This document shows positions 12,665 through 26,193 of a stretch of DNA of 64,000 nucleotides, piece after piece. The position numbers and the translations under genes were made by a program. This stretch comes from Phascolomyces articulosus (lineage: Eukaryota > Mucoromycota > Mucoromycetes > Mucorales > Lichtheimiaceae): contig JAIXMP010000065.1 in assembly GCA_025677815.1 (NCBI GenBank), forward strand, positions 1-64,000. The letters run 5' to 3'. Numbering within the stretch: position 1 is the stretch's first letter; each line of letters starts with the position of its first letter. The notes below the pieces were generated by a model. The model was not told the origin of the DNA and searched no databases. It saw only the letters and a list, made by a program, of their open reading frames with translations.

Positions 12665-15600
12665 CTGTAAATATGGAAAGGGTTAACAACTATAACTTCT
12701 TTTCTTTTTTTTGTAAATAAAAGTATTAAAAAAGAAATAAATCAACCAGAGAATTAATCCTATATAACATCCATTGTAATGATAGTATCTATAATAGATA
12801 GGATTGTAAACGACATATTAATATTAGAGTGTTGGTTGGGTTTATTATAACAGGCAGCTGTTAAGTAGGTAGGATGAGAGGTTAAAAATCTGATTGTCAA
12901 TAGATCATGTTTCTTAATATACATACTTTATCCGATAGAGTTCATGTAAAAAAATGATCACAACTTTTATCCCAAGTAGTAGTACATTTTCACACTTTTT
13001 TTTTTCATTTCCTTATAATAAAATGATGAATTAGAAATAATATGCCATATATGAATATTTTTATACATAAAAGTAAGGGGGGATGTTAAGATGTCTAACA
13101 TACACTTTGTTTCCCTTTTTGAAGCGTGAGAACACATCACATCACTTGTTCGATGACGTATTCTACAAAAAGTCAATAGTTTAAACCCAAGACTTTGATC
13201 AATCATTATATGAAGAAAAAGTATATGGGTATTTTATAAAATTATGGATTATGTCTCTTTTATTTATTTCCCTAAATAATAAATTGTAGAAAAATTGATA
13301 CCCTAACCATAACGAACAATGATAATATCTAATAAATAATTTGAATTATTTCTCATATATTAAAATTATCTTTGGGCTAATTTGTATGTAGTAGTGGTCA
13401 AACATGCTCTTTCTCTTGACCTATTTTATCTCAATATGTAGTGAAAAACACACTAATAATAATTCAAGTATTAAATAGATGATAAAGATAAACAGGCATA
13501 TTTATTTATAAAGCAGTGTACCATTTTTCAATTTGTTTACGGAAAACATATCTGTTTGGTGGTGATTTAATTGAAAAAGGGAACAAGTGAATAGGAAGAA
13601 GAAAGGAGGGACGAAGGTTTCACACCAAAAAAATTATCATTATTATTATTGCTGGTGGATGGTTGTTGAACACAAAAGAAGATCGCATTTTTAATATCCA
13701 TCAAGGACCTTTTGAAACATAAGGAAATAAAATATACAATCTCAATTCATCACATGGTTCTCATGAAAAATTAACCTTAAAAAATTGGGTAAACAAAATA
13801 CAAGTTACCCGGAACACGCATTTTTGTTTTACGTCGTAACGATAGTCTTCTTTTTCCTATGAACTGAACAATTTATACTTTTTTATATCTCATTTGACAA
13901 TTGTTATAATATATATTAATTAACACCAATGGAGTGGTCAGTAGAATATCAATATTATCTAAAGGTTACTCAAAAAGAAATAAGTCGCACTTGAGAATGA
14001 GCTAAACTATATGTTTTCATTCTATTTTGATAATGCAAAGTACAAATCATTGTGACACAAATCTTTTTGGTTTTCTCCAGCAAATAATGACAAAGCATAC
14101 ATAGTTTTGTTATATGCATAATGATGTTGTCTGTTATTGCCATGGTTTCATAAATGTTCCAAATAACAAACATCATGTATTATATATGGATACATATTCT
14201 GATCGACGACCTAATATATTCATTGATGGGTAACCCTGCAGTGTTTAATCCAATTGTATAAAATTGTGACATACACGTTTTACAAAGATTTGTTTTATTT
14301 CATGTTGTATAACAGTAATTCTTAATCTAACCTACGCTTTTTTTTTTGTAGATCCAAAATAATTTTTAGCTCGAAAACTCCTGTTGTTGTTGTTGTTGTT
14401 GTTTATTTAATATATTAAACAGGAGGCTTTTTCCATTGATAGAATATGCAGATGCATTCTATACATTATATTTCCATGGTTCAGACATCATGAATGAGCA
14501 TTTATAAATGCGTAAACTCTTTTTTTTATTATTCTATACAAGGATACTCAATGTTTATATTATCAAGCACATACAAATAATACGCAATCATTATATATTT
14601 TTACAGAGTAAGGGTATAACGAGATTCTAGAAAAACTATCCATTATCATCATCATCAAGTGATTGAGATCATATATACAATTTGTAATTTATTTATTACT
14701 CTTTTGAAACATTCCACCGAAATAGGATAACGAGGAAGGGTTACCGAGCCTTTCTATACAGATGATTCATTTTCTGCCGTTTTTCCATTTGACAACGGAT
14801 GATCTACTACTACTCGGTTACTATTGTCATACCCATGCATGTTTCTCCATGTAAAAAAAAATTCTTATCATTATTTTATATAGTAATATTTTTTGATGAT
14901 ACGAAATTTACCGTACATATTATAAAATAACAGTAGTTTAACACACGTTAACCCTTTTCTTGAAAAGAAATATATCGTATAAACAACCCTTTTTTTTAAC
15001 AATTTTCGTATACGTTAGTATTATAGTCCATAGGAAGCAATAAACAAATTCCACATTGTTAAAGTGTGACAACCACCTCTTCTATCATCACCAGTATTTG
15101 GATTAAGATTTTTTTTAGATGGTCTAAAAATTCGGATAAAATCATATGATTCACACTCACACAAAGAACGTGGGGATACCCAGTGGCAGTTTATCCAGTA
15201 TTTGGTTTAACATGTTTAACTTCTGCATTATATCAATAGCTGATCTAAAATTTTTTACCAAACATTTTTCATTCTTTTCCATTTACATAAAAAAGTTAGT
15301 TTAAAGTATTAGTATAGCAGTAGTAATAATGATAACATTATTGTCGGTAGGATCCGGCAAGAATAGATCATGGAAATGCTGAAACCATTGAAAAAAAAGC
15401 TTCTGGGCTTAGTATAATAATATCATTTTACATGTTGAGTATTATAGCACCAATGATAGAAAAATGAATTACTTGACATTTATAAAGAAGATGCGTACCT
15501 TGTCTTATTAGGGAAATATTCCTGTTCTTTACAAGAATTATTGATGAGAGAAGATGATTACACTTAACAGCAACGCAACTTCTCTGTTTATAGTATATCT

Positions 15601-18592
15601 GTATATATAATTTTCACTAAAAATAGTATTCTATCTCGCAGAAGAAGATGAAAAAAGACCAAAAATACAAAAGATAGAGCTTTAATAATAAAGTTGCGGT
15701 GAGTCATCCATTTTACGTTTTTCGATTAGTGGTGCATGTTTTTTTTAAAAAACCATAATAGAACTATCCTCTTACATATGTATACTAATAGAAGGTGTGT
15801 GCATAAAGAAGTCAATAAATGCGTATACAAAAGAAATATGCATTACGTAAAGTGTGTTTTTTGAGAATCCAGTAACCTATTGGCTCGATTAAATCTCTGA
15901 TATGTATTGTTCAAACTTTTCATTTCATATTGCAATTGTTCTATAAAGTCGGTTATTTGATTCACTGTCTGAGTAATACTTGGTTAGATCAAACCATTAT
16001 AAAGACATTCATCTAATAGATATTATTGCATCTTTATAATCCATTGTCTATGTTTTGAGTGTCGTTTCTGGATAAAGTTATCCAGAGGATGATCTACCAA
16101 AAATAGAGTTTTATTACTTACATAATTAAGCCTCCAAAAGCACGATTCACTATACAATCCGATATTTGGTATAATTTTATCCACCCATACTGTTATATCA
16201 ATGGATAAACTAATTTTATTACTACTATTATATTTGTATTAGATGATAGGGAGCTTCATCTTAGTTCTCAGGGAAGAATGATAACCTAATTAACAAGGAT
16301 AGCAATGAGAAGGTGGAAGGTATTTTTCCGTTCCCAAAAAGTATGTTTGCTTTATCTTTGTGCGCAAAGGGCTCTGCTTTGTGAATTTAAACCATCGCTT
16401 GGAATCCAAGTAAAATAAAAGTCTTTGTAATATATTTCAGAGGTGCGCAGATCTTTTTATCACAGTACATCAATAACATTTCTTGTCCATAGTCATAAAT
16501 CCAACTTATCCTTGGAAGGAAAAACCGACATCCCATCCATCAATCATAAATAAAAGATGGGCTTTTGCATTATAGCATCTTTATAGAGTCGTTTATAATG
16601 CATCATTTTTCAATATAGTATCCAATAGTGTGTTTTTAATAAATTCTTATATACCATATGTTGTTTACTGGGAATAATAAAACGGGGCAGGATGACCGAG
16701 CAATCAATTTTAGAAATCTAATTTTTTGTCAACTTATTGATAGTCTACCGAACTTACTTCACTAACATATACCGAACAACGTTTATAGACAGCTCTTGTT
16801 AAATTGAAGGGATATGTATATTTTATAAGGTAGAAGCCCTCATCGTGAAATGAAGAGCGATTTGCTGGTTTTTTTTACAGGTGTATGTAAATCAAGCGCC
16901 TTATGTACCACTACTAAGAATAAGATACTTATTAGTATTTTAGGTTCAATGAATGCATCAAACACTTGCTATTACAAACAATGTTGTGTTATTGGTGGCG
17001 GTTGCTTTTTAATTATGAAATAATTTGCTACTTAAAAAAAAGAATAATATGATTACCATATTAAGGTAGTTACACGACCTATCATATAGCTTATACTATG
17101 CTGTTAGATTACACAGAAAAAAACCAGTCATTTTTATTACTTTATGAGTTATTGGTCGAAGGTGGCTCAATGCGGCTGATTTAGAGAGGTAGAAGGTATC
17201 ATAATACACAATGATTTTCCTTTTAGATATACCACGAGCAATAGAAACATGTCATTATATTTCAATGATTGATAACGCTTCTATTGCGTACAAAAGCAAA
17301 ATGATCATTATTACTACTCTCAATGGACTATTAATAAAGCAGTGCGCTCATATACTATTTTGTAACAGTGTGTAAATCGATTATTCAAATCTCAGGAAAT
17401 TATTACATCAATAGTAGTTTACAAAGAATAAAGAATCACTTATGTTATTCTCTTAGTCATGCCAAGATACAATGATGTAGAATGAAGTTTGTTATTAAAA
17501 AAGGAGAGAGATATGATCTATGGACGACGTTGCGCCTGAAGTATGACATATTCATCCTATTCTGATCTTGTTAAAAAAATTATTAAGTTTAGGTATGAGG
17601 GAAAGGGAAATTAAAGGGAAGATTCTACCACAAATAATTTTGTATCAAATACTATAAAGATTTTAAAGAAGCTGGGGTAACCTTCAGGGCATATGGCAGT
17701 TACAAAATGTGTAGGTACAAATGATTGTTGTTAAAATGATGCATTATTGCATCAATGTACATCTGTAAGTATTTATTTTGTCCATCCGAATACGCTCTAA
17801 CTATACAATTATTATTGGGTAAAGTAACAATAACAATTGTTTTTTATATATATACTACAGTTAAGAGAATTTAGACAGGTTCAAATAAACATGATGTGGT
17901 TATAGATGACATTTGATATGGATATAGAGGTAAATGATATATGATGCATATATAGGATTACGTCGAATTCAAATCAGAAACTTAAAGGGAACATACGTAA
18001 TCTATGTGGTGTCTTGTAGTGGAAAAAATGGTTACGACGGTTCGAGATAATTCGATACCAGTAATGACAAGAGGGCCTATATCGAACGCTACACTCATTG
18101 ATCTTAACCGCGCTTTCAGATTTCTCATTGACAATGATTTCTCTCGCTTGGTTCCACAACTCCTCCTGTACAATGTCATGTGTAACCTGTTCAACATAAA
18201 AAAACCAATTATTACTAAAAAACAACAATAATATAAAAAAAACCCATTGTACTTTATAATTGCATGGGGCAATCTTTATAAAACTTCCAGTCACAAGTGC
18301 TTCTTGGAATACAGCTAAACAATCAAAAGCAGAAAAAAAATGATAAGTGACCACTTCAGAGATCTTATCCGCCATGTCCATATTATTGGGAAAAAAAAGC
18401 AACTAAAAAAACACTTCTGACCATTCCAAGACTGTCGATATCCAGAGGATCAGGATATCGACGTCATTATTTATGTGTAACGATTCATTTTGAATGCTAG
18501 TGTTAGATAAAAACTATTATATTAAGAGTCTCACGAATCCTTTCGTCTATTTTCCATTTCATATTCTATAGAACACTACAAAGACGATCCGA
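12665..18592. other. Gene-poor AT-rich region, 5.9 kb
   Basis: No gene can be established here. Only short AT-rich ORFs occur on either strand. A few minus-strand stretches look protein-like and abut plausible splice sites: about 14,750-14,852, 15,163-15,255, 15,857-15,977, 16,130-16,230, 16,262-16,400 and 17,974-18,402. In sequence this AT-rich, open stretches of 40-50 codons are expected by chance, so none is called. A GTT trinucleotide run is at 14,385-14,402. Possible contents are a decayed gene, an undetected small-exon gene, or long non-coding transcripts. Confidence 0.5.
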
Positions 18593-20621
18593 TTATTCTG
18601 TTTTTGGTAGAATCACCAAGTCTAAATAAAAAAAATTGAAACCATAGATTGATATAATCCAAATATATTAGTGTATGAGATGTTACTTCTTAGCATGTAG
18701 GCAAAATTGATACACTGTTTTGTTTTTGTTGTTACTTACAACGACCTTTTTTGATTCCATTTTGTTCAGGAATCCAGTAAAAGTATCCATCTTTAATGCC
18801 CCTTTCAATTTTTGACAGATTTTTTGCAGCAAGGATACAATATTTGCGATCCGTTTCTTTTACAAGTGTAAGTTTTTTAATGGTAAGATGAAGATCTTCG
18901 AACGGTGATATATTTTTTCGTTAAGGTTTAAGGAGAGCAATACTTTTCGAATGGTCTCGGTTTGTTGTTTGAACTGAGAACCATCGACACGAAGTAGAAT
19001 GTAATAAGTACTACTAGGGATAAGATCGATTAACCATAGTAGGAAAAAGACAAAATAAAAGCATATGAGTAGAAACAATGAATACATTCTTTTGTTTGCT
19101 TATTTCCTTTCTTTTTTCTTTCTCCAACTATTAATTTACTTAACAATAAAATACTTACCAGGGCATCAATGGCTTTAATCGAAAAAAAAAGTTGAGTAAA
19201 AGTACCATCCATTTTTATAACATATTTTGATTCTGTCGATTCAATGACCACCTTTACACCTGAAAACTGTTCGATTTGTCAAATGATCCAATTCTTCCGT
19301 ACTATATTAAGATGACAATATATTTTTAAATTAGTTTATACCTCATCCCTCTTTTGGTATATAAAAAAAACAATATTCATAGACCCATAGTCACCTTTGT
19401 TTCTTACCTGTATCCTGGAATAAGATTTTTGCTTTGAAGGGAACAGACAATCCATTGTGCTCAATGGTGTCATTGTTACCTGCACGTCCAGGTGTTTTAC
19501 CATGTTTTTCAATTAACTCCAAAAAACACTTACAGTGCTTAAGTGGTTCATCTGAGCTGATGTTAGTAACAATTGGTAATGTCATGATATCATCTTCATT
19601 TTCCTCTTCTTCTTGATCTTCAGCATTGTCATCCGAATCAGAACCTTCAGGAGGAGTATAGTAGCTGTCAACAGAACTGGTATCCTCCTCCATGTCTCGT
19701 CCACAACGTACTACAAACACATACCTCCAAAGAATATATTTTATATACTCTATTTATTATTCACATGGTAACCCTCCTCTTTTTTCATTTAATTTTAATT
19801 TGACTCTTTTTACTCCCTTACCTTGACCTTTTCCTTATAACCCAATAATGTTTTTTATATTCTTTTATCCTTTTTTTTTAGCCATCTCGATCGGGATGCC
19901 ATACCAGGCGATAGATCTTAGGAGACATAATAAAAGACAAAATTTTAACCGTATCCTCCTCCATGTCTTCGAGTTTTCTTTTGTTACCAATAGAAACATT
20001 ACTCGAAGATGTCTTTTGTATCTCCTCACGTTTTAAACTCGACAATGGGCATTTCTCTTGACTAACATTGCGGTTGAGAAGTCGAGGAGTATCAAGATGA
20101 TGTTGCTGTAATCCAAGAGTGTCAAGATGGTTGTCCTGAATATCTTTCAGCTTTGGATCAAAAGCACAGGCTGAAGAAGACATGGTATCAGATTCAGAGG
20201 TTTCCCTTTGTTGTTGTTGTTGTGCCATGCGTCGTCGTTTTTTATCATGACGTGATTTATTCTTCAAAATAGAAGGAGGGAAACCAGCACTGTCGAAGTA
20301 CCATGAAATGGGTTCCTCAGCATGGGTGGGTTGTTGCTTTTCTTGAAGATTCAAATTATGTACCATGTTATCAAAAAGATAGCTATTGACACGCCATGAA
20401 GCTTGAGGATCTAAAGGGATTAAGGGTAGTTTTTCTACCTGTGATCCATGACCTGAAGGTTGTACGGCGTTGCTATCCAAATTACATGGAGCATTGTCAG
20501 TTACTAAGATCTTTTGTTCTTTTTGTATTTGTACTTGTTGTTGCTGTCGATCATTATCTTTAAAAATATCATTAAAATGATTTTGCTTTGCAAAGGGATC
20601 TGTATGTGAGAAACGATTCAT
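18593..20621 (-). CDS. Unrecognised 429-residue protein, disordered N-terminal half
   Basis: The function is not recognised. Six exons join with consistent phases: 20621-19988, 19710-19408, 19259-19159, 19010-18944, 18895-18740 and 18621-18593. The N-terminal ~280 residues are Gln/Ser-rich with a basic patch (HDKKRRRMAQQQQQ, a possible nuclear signal) and an acidic patch (DNAEDQEEEENEDD). The C-terminal ~140 residues look folded, with alternating strands such as KAKILFQDTGVKVVIES, KYCILAAKNLSKIERG and GYFYWIPEQNGIKKGRY. This is compatible with a small beta-barrel or PH-like domain, but that is inference from pattern only. The start at 20621 is the first Met before the compositionally coherent part; an in-frame Met lies further upstream. 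The exon 1 donor (GTAACA) is the weakest junction. Confidence 0.55.
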
Positions 20622-21571
20622 TTTATAGAAAAAAAGAGGGTGATCGAGAGAGAGGCGAAAGATAAAACAAAGTGGAGCCGCAGACTCCTGTGGTGGTCTT
20701 TTGTAGCCGTATATTGAAAAATGCTCTGACTTTGAAAATGAATAAACAATAAAAGGTACTCTTTGGTGGCCCTCTGTAGTAAATGTTTGTGTCAAAACAT
20801 ACAATTTTCAATATGAATTTCGTTATTAATTAAAGCTATATATACCATCGCCATTCTACTAATATAATGATTATATTTTTGTAATAGTAAAGAAACCGGT
20901 TAAATCTCATTTTTTTTGAGAGGCATTATATATATTTCAGATTGGGGGCGATCTGATATATAATATGTTCTCAAAAAATAGGAGGCAATCATGTTGTGTC
21001 GTTGACCTTAAAATCGATTTGCTCCGGGTTTTCTTAGTTGCATAAAAAAAAGATAGATTGGCAAATGGATGCGATATTATTATATAAATATATAATTTTT
21101 CTATATTTATATAAAATAAATTTCAGCATGAAAATAGTATATTCATTGGGTAAGATGATGACGATTTTTGAAACCAATAAAATAAGCTATTTGATAATCA
21201 TTCATTAAAAGAGGTTGACCTTACATCAGCTCATATAGTTGAAATATTTTACTGTGTATCTTCCCCTGCTTGTGTCAAGCATGATCCCAAAATGGAAATT
21301 AAGCATAACTATAAATCCATTTTCATTTATTTTTTATAGGGTGTCACATGGAATAGCCCAATCCATGGCTAATTATTTGGAAATGTTCACATTTTTTTTT
21401 TCACTCAATTACCCACTAAAAAAAAATAATCCAAACTACTTTTTCCCTTTTCCTTTTTTCTTCTTCACTCTTTCACTCTTTCACTCTTTATTTTTCTATT
21501 CAATCATATATATCATCCTCTATCTATATATAAATAATCATCATCATTATCATTATACAAAGAAAACCATC
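20622..21571. promoter_or_regulatory. Divergent intergenic region before the AP180 gene
   Basis: This is about 950 bp between two divergently transcribed genes. A pyrimidine-rich tract (CTTT/CACTCTTT repeats, 21,440-21,500) lies about 70-130 bp before the AP180-like start and probably belongs to its core promoter or leader. No other feature was recognised; the + ORF covering 21,239-21,570 is low complexity. Confidence 0.4.
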
Positions 21572-23946
21572 ATGAGCGGTATTATGGATACAGCAGTACG
21601 AAAGGCAACGCGTCTTGATTATCAAGCACCAAAACAAAAACATATAAATAGTATGTCGAAAAAAAAATACTAGTATTCTCCTTTTTTTTTTAATTCAACA
21701 TACTCCTCTTCTTTTACTTGAATGGATATGAATATGGATATGAATGATGATGATGATATACATATTTACTAATATGATGATGTATCTTTGTGTTGTTAGC
21801 TTTAAATGCACTGACCTTTCAATATCCTGCAAGTGTAGTTGATATTGTCGATTTGTTGGAACGACGAGTACGAGAAAATTCTTGGATTGTAAATATCTTT
21901 TTTTTTTCCTTTTCTACGAAGCCTATTTCGTTTATTGATAATAGTCGTCGTTGGACTTACTTATATTACTACCACCACAACCACAATGCATCCACAACTC
22001 ATGCCATTTCCCCTGTTTCTATTAAAAAAAAAACTCTAGGTCACTTTTAAAGTGTTAATCATTTTACATACATTGATGAGAGAAGGCAATGGCGACAAAG
22101 TGATTGCATGTATTGATAATCGACCATCTGCATTGGATACAACACGGGTACGAGAAAAGTCTTCAGGTAAATTAATATTAAAAAGAGAGAAAGGGGAGTT
22201 TGGGGTTATTATTATTTTTGGGGGCGAGACATCTATCATTGGTTGTGTGAGATTTATGAAATAAACAAATCCAACTAACACATTATTTCTAATGGAACTA
22301 AAATAGGCACCATGCAAATTCAAAACATTTATTTATATTCACATTATCTTCAACAAAAAGTACAAGCTTTTCGGCAACTTGGTTTAGATCACGTCAAATT
22401 TACAATGGCACACAAAACGGGTAAATTAAGACACTTGTCTGTTGCCAACGGGTTACTGAAAGAAACTGTCGTCGTACAGAAATTGATCGGCGCTTTGTTA
22501 AAGTGTTCTGTAAGTTAATAGACTCTTCTATTATATTCAACTTCAAAGTGTTATATATATACATATATAGACGGATGATGGATGACGAGGCTTGGGGAGG
22601 AAACAAAGGAAAAGGTGGAGGATGGATTTGGATACTTATCATATATATATATATATATATTCTATCAATGGATTTATCTAGTTCCAATTTGATGATGGTG
22701 AGAATGGAATTGGATTAAACGCATTCCGATTACTTGTGGAAGATTTATTTGTCTTGTTCCAGACCGTCAATGAAGCCATTGTTAATATCCTTGGTATGTA
22801 ATCTCTTTCGATTATTGATGCGGATGGGAAAGAAAACATAGGCTCGGGTGAACTTTTATTATTATTTTACCTTGTTTATATGATGTGGCGAAGGGATTTA
22901 TTTATTAATGTTAAACCATTTAATTATAGAACATTATTTTGCCATGCCAAAGAATGAAGCCCGATTATCATTGGAAGTCTATAAACGATTTTCAAAACAA
23001 ACAGAACATGTGGTTGCCTATTTAAATCGGGCAAGGATATTGGAACATGAATTAGGCATTACAATTCCAGAAGCTCGTCATGCTCCATTATCATTAGCGA
23101 CTGCTTTGGAAGAATACTTGAATGATGCACAATCTTCTGGTCCAGCAAAACAATCGACTTCTTCAACTCAACAAAAGCAACAATCATCACGTAAGTTACA
23201 TATTTATTATTACTGGTATTATAAAAGAGAATGTACTAAAGAAAATGGATTGTCCGATTTTTTCTTATATAGCATCCAGTAATAATAATAATAATAATTC
23301 ACCTACTGCATCTCAACCTCAAGAACAGCAACAACCTAAGGAATTAATTGATTTTTTTGCAAGTTTAGAAAATGAAACAACCAATATGGTGACTTCACAA
23401 CCCACTGGCATGGCACAATATAACCCATTCCGTACAACACCAGTACCAATGCAACAAACACAACAGCAACAATTATTATCACCACCTACACCAACTTCAT
23501 CTGTATCCACTACAGCTCATCATAATCCATTCCGTGCATCTGTATCACCTCAACAAAGCATTTCAACTCCCACTTCTTCATTTAATACTAATACAACTAA
23601 TATATCCATGCAACAGCAATTTAATAATAATCCTAATCCTAATATTGATCTTTCCTTGTTTACCACTCCCACTAATCTTATTCCACAACAACAACGACAA
23701 CAACAACAACAACAACAGGCACCATTCAATCCCATCATATCAAATAATCAATTCAATCCATTTTCCACTTCTTCTACAACGACGACAACTCCAATAATGG
23801 CTACAACAACCACTTCTTCTATTGTTCCATCCTTTCAACAACCCATGATGACAGCGGCTACACCCACAACGAATAATAGTAATCCATTTTTTGGTCATCA
23901 ACCACCAGCAGCACAACAAGCTCAAGCAGGTGGTCCTTGGTTCTGA
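21572..23946 (+). CDS. ANTH-domain clathrin adaptor (AP180/CALM/YAP180 type)
   Basis: Binds PtdIns(4,5)P2 and clathrin at the plasma membrane, sets coated-vesicle size and recruits cargo and EH-domain proteins. Seven exons join in phase: 21572-21650, 21800-21888, 22040-22166, 22307-22509, 22682-22793, 22930-23190 and 23273-23946, giving 514 aa. The ANTH domain spans about residues 5-270: KATRLDYQAPKQKHIN, then TFKVLIILHTLMREG, then FDDGENGIGLNAFRLLVEDL, then HYFAMPKNEARLSLEVYKRF. The tail is Gln/Asn/Thr-rich with four NPF tripeptides (YNPF, HNPF, FNPF, SNPF), the ligand of EH-domain proteins such as Pan1/Ede1/Eps15. This is the usual fungal architecture. No specific orthologue name is assigned. 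Confidence 0.92.
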
Positions 23947-24061
23947 GATTTAAATACTCACATGGGGTGTTTGCTGTGTATAGGATAATTTATTAAAAGT
24001 GAAGATGCCTAGTGATTTTTGTAGTAGTATTTTTTTTTTATAAAAATCATAATAATAAAAA

Positions 24062-24976
24062 ATGATCTTGGTCAATGCCACCCGTCATTCTGTTGTAGCT
24101 AATGCTCGACGTACATATACCACTGCTACTACCAAACCAAAAAGACGTATTGGATCTGTTCGTGGAGGGTAAACTATTTTGTATTATTATTATTTCTTAC
24201 ATATGCCTGGGGTCTTCTTCCTCCTCCAATTTATTTTCCCTTGAGTTATCCCATTTTAACGTATATGTATCAATTGCTAGTATTTTGGGTTTCCTTGTAG
24301 GTGTAGGTGCAGCATTAGCCATTTCAGATAGTTTCCATTTCCATGACGAATATGTAAAGTCAACGCGTCAATTAGCAGCTTCCGTAGACGAGCTTCGTTC
24401 TTCCACTGAAAAGGTACAACCCCATTACGAAAACAATAGAAAGATCATAACTTAACACTTTATTTTGTTCCGTTATACTACATTGGGGAGAATGGATCCC
24501 ATTGTTTTTCCATTGTTCACTTATCAAAAAAAAAATTATATGAATATATTTTTTTTCAGGTACGTGAATACGCCGATACCGTCGAACGTTTAGATCGTGA
24601 CTTTTCTCAAGTACGAGCACAAGCTGTCAGTGCCAAAGATTTGGAACAATTGAAGCGAGATATCTATAAATTACATGTACGTTTATAATCAATACCAGCA
24701 TTGTGTTTTATTTCAAAAGAAAGAAAGAATCTGTATATGTATATGCGATAATTTGGATAGGTTGGAGTGGGTCGATATGGATAATGCTGGAATATCTTTA
24801 ACCATGTATATTGAATGATGATCATATAGGATACCATGAGCCATGACCATGTTGAATTGAAAGCACGCGTTTGGAAGATGGGTAAGATGGATAAAACTAA
24901 ATTTGTATTTGTCACGATAGATGAACTGATATCCATATTCTTTCTTTCTTTATCACTTATAGAACATCGATCTTAA
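24062..24976 (+). CDS. Conserved small mitochondrial membrane protein with coiled coil
   Basis: Exons 24062-24168, 24281-24413, 24560-24676, 24830-24881 and 24963-24976 give 140 aa with all phases consistent. The first ~35 residues are basic and Ser/Thr/Arg-rich without acids (…VVANARRTYTTATTKPKRR), typical of a mitochondrial presequence. One Gly/Val/Ala-rich membrane segment follows (GILGFLVGVGAALAIS). Then comes a heptad-rich coiled coil (QLAASVDELRSSTEKVREYA, then AKDLEQLKRDIYKLH) and a short conserved-looking end (ELKARVWKMEHRS). The layout matches a small fungal family that I recall as widespread and uncharacterised. Localisation is inferred. The last coding exon is only 14 nt. Confidence 0.75.
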
Positions 24977-25893
24977 AAAAGAAACTGGGACGAATAACGT
25001 TTAGGATTGATAGATTGTTTTTTGTAATTCTTTTTTTACATATAATTAAAAAAGTTTCTTGTTTTTTCTTTAGAAAAAAAAAGTGGTTTAGAACCATGGA
25101 CGATTACTTTTTATTATTTGTGTTGGATGCGGGGGAGTTATCAATGAAGGATTCGTTGAGATCATTTTCTACAAATCATACCATTATATTCTTTGCATTG
25201 AAGTGAAGCAAGTCAACCATTTATATTGGATAATTAAATGTGGGGTATTCAATTTTTTTTTGTATATAAACGTTGAGTGCCGCATGAGAGTGATAAAAAT
25301 AAAATCATCACGCTACTATTACTACTACAACCCTACTCCACCTTCCTCCTGCTCCTTTTGATCGACAAAGGATTGTAATTATATATACTTCATGAAGACA
25401 AATCCAATGAATCCTACATATACTAATATTAAAAACTTGGATGAGTAGTTATCAAGGATAGAGTTGATCCTATTAAAAAAACATGTTTTTATATAGTAGG
25501 TAAATTATTTAATAATTTTAGTAAGAAAAAAAATATAATCCAAATTCCTGATTTGCACATAAACTGGAATAACTTTGGGCGTTTTTTTATATCCTTGATA
25601 GTTGTTGCTCGTGTAACAAAAAGGATGATAGAAAAGGAAGAAAAAATTATGGGGAGAAATATAAAAAAACGCATACAAGTTGTAATATGATTATTATTAA
25701 ACGAATTATATTATAATAAGAGAAAACTTTGGTACACAATGGAAGAAAAAATAGGTGGATGAAGAGGTAGGAGGAGAAACCGTTTACATATTATATATAA
25801 AATGGGATAGGGTAATGATAATAAAATAAATAAATAAACTTGTAATATGCGTCGTTGTTTGTTTGTTGTTATTTTTTATGAATTGTTATTTTT
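24977..25893. other. Convergent intergenic region
   Basis: 3' flanks of the preceding + gene and the following - gene. AT-rich with poly-A and poly-T runs. A short + ORF at 25,015-25,206 has no coding character. Nothing else was seen. Confidence 0.5.
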
Positions 25894-26193
25894 TCACATT
25901 AAAGCACAAGCACATTCACCCACAGGTTCTGCAAATGGATCAGGATTTCGGCTTCCCCAAACTGACGGAACCATCAAATCTGGTTTTGTTTGACAAAAAT
26001 CAATTAACCTATACAGACAAAGTTTATGTAAGTTAAAGAATATTATAGATATATGCAAAAAAAAAGGTACTATTTCTTACGATCGACTCGCTTCAGATAC
26101 AGGAATACGTGGTATTTCAAGTTGTTCTTTCAACTTGTCATTCAATTCAAGAATCTTCCGGAGTTTTGCTTCAGATACTGTTTGTCGAACCAT
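25894..26193 (-). CDS. Heterotrimeric G-protein gamma subunit
   Basis: Partner of G-beta in pheromone/nutrient signalling at the plasma membrane (Ste18/GpgA family). Two exons (26193-26081 and 26008-25894) give 75 aa. An N-terminal coiled-coil segment (EAKLRKILELNDKLKEQLE) is followed by the fungal G-gamma signature IPRIPVSEASRSLIDFC, then VPSVWGSRNPDPFAEP. The C-terminus is ...GECACALM: the last four residues, CALM, are a CaaX box expected to be farnesylated, and a second cysteine two residues upstream is a candidate palmitoylation site. The length is typical for filamentous-fungal gammas. Too short and split to be evident as one ORF. Lies about 460 bp downstream of the XPF gene on the same strand. 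Confidence 0.93.

Noticed and set aside
15480..15600. 54-codon open stretch on the minus strand
   Set aside because: At this AT content, open stretches of this length are expected many times in 6 kb; no splice or family support.
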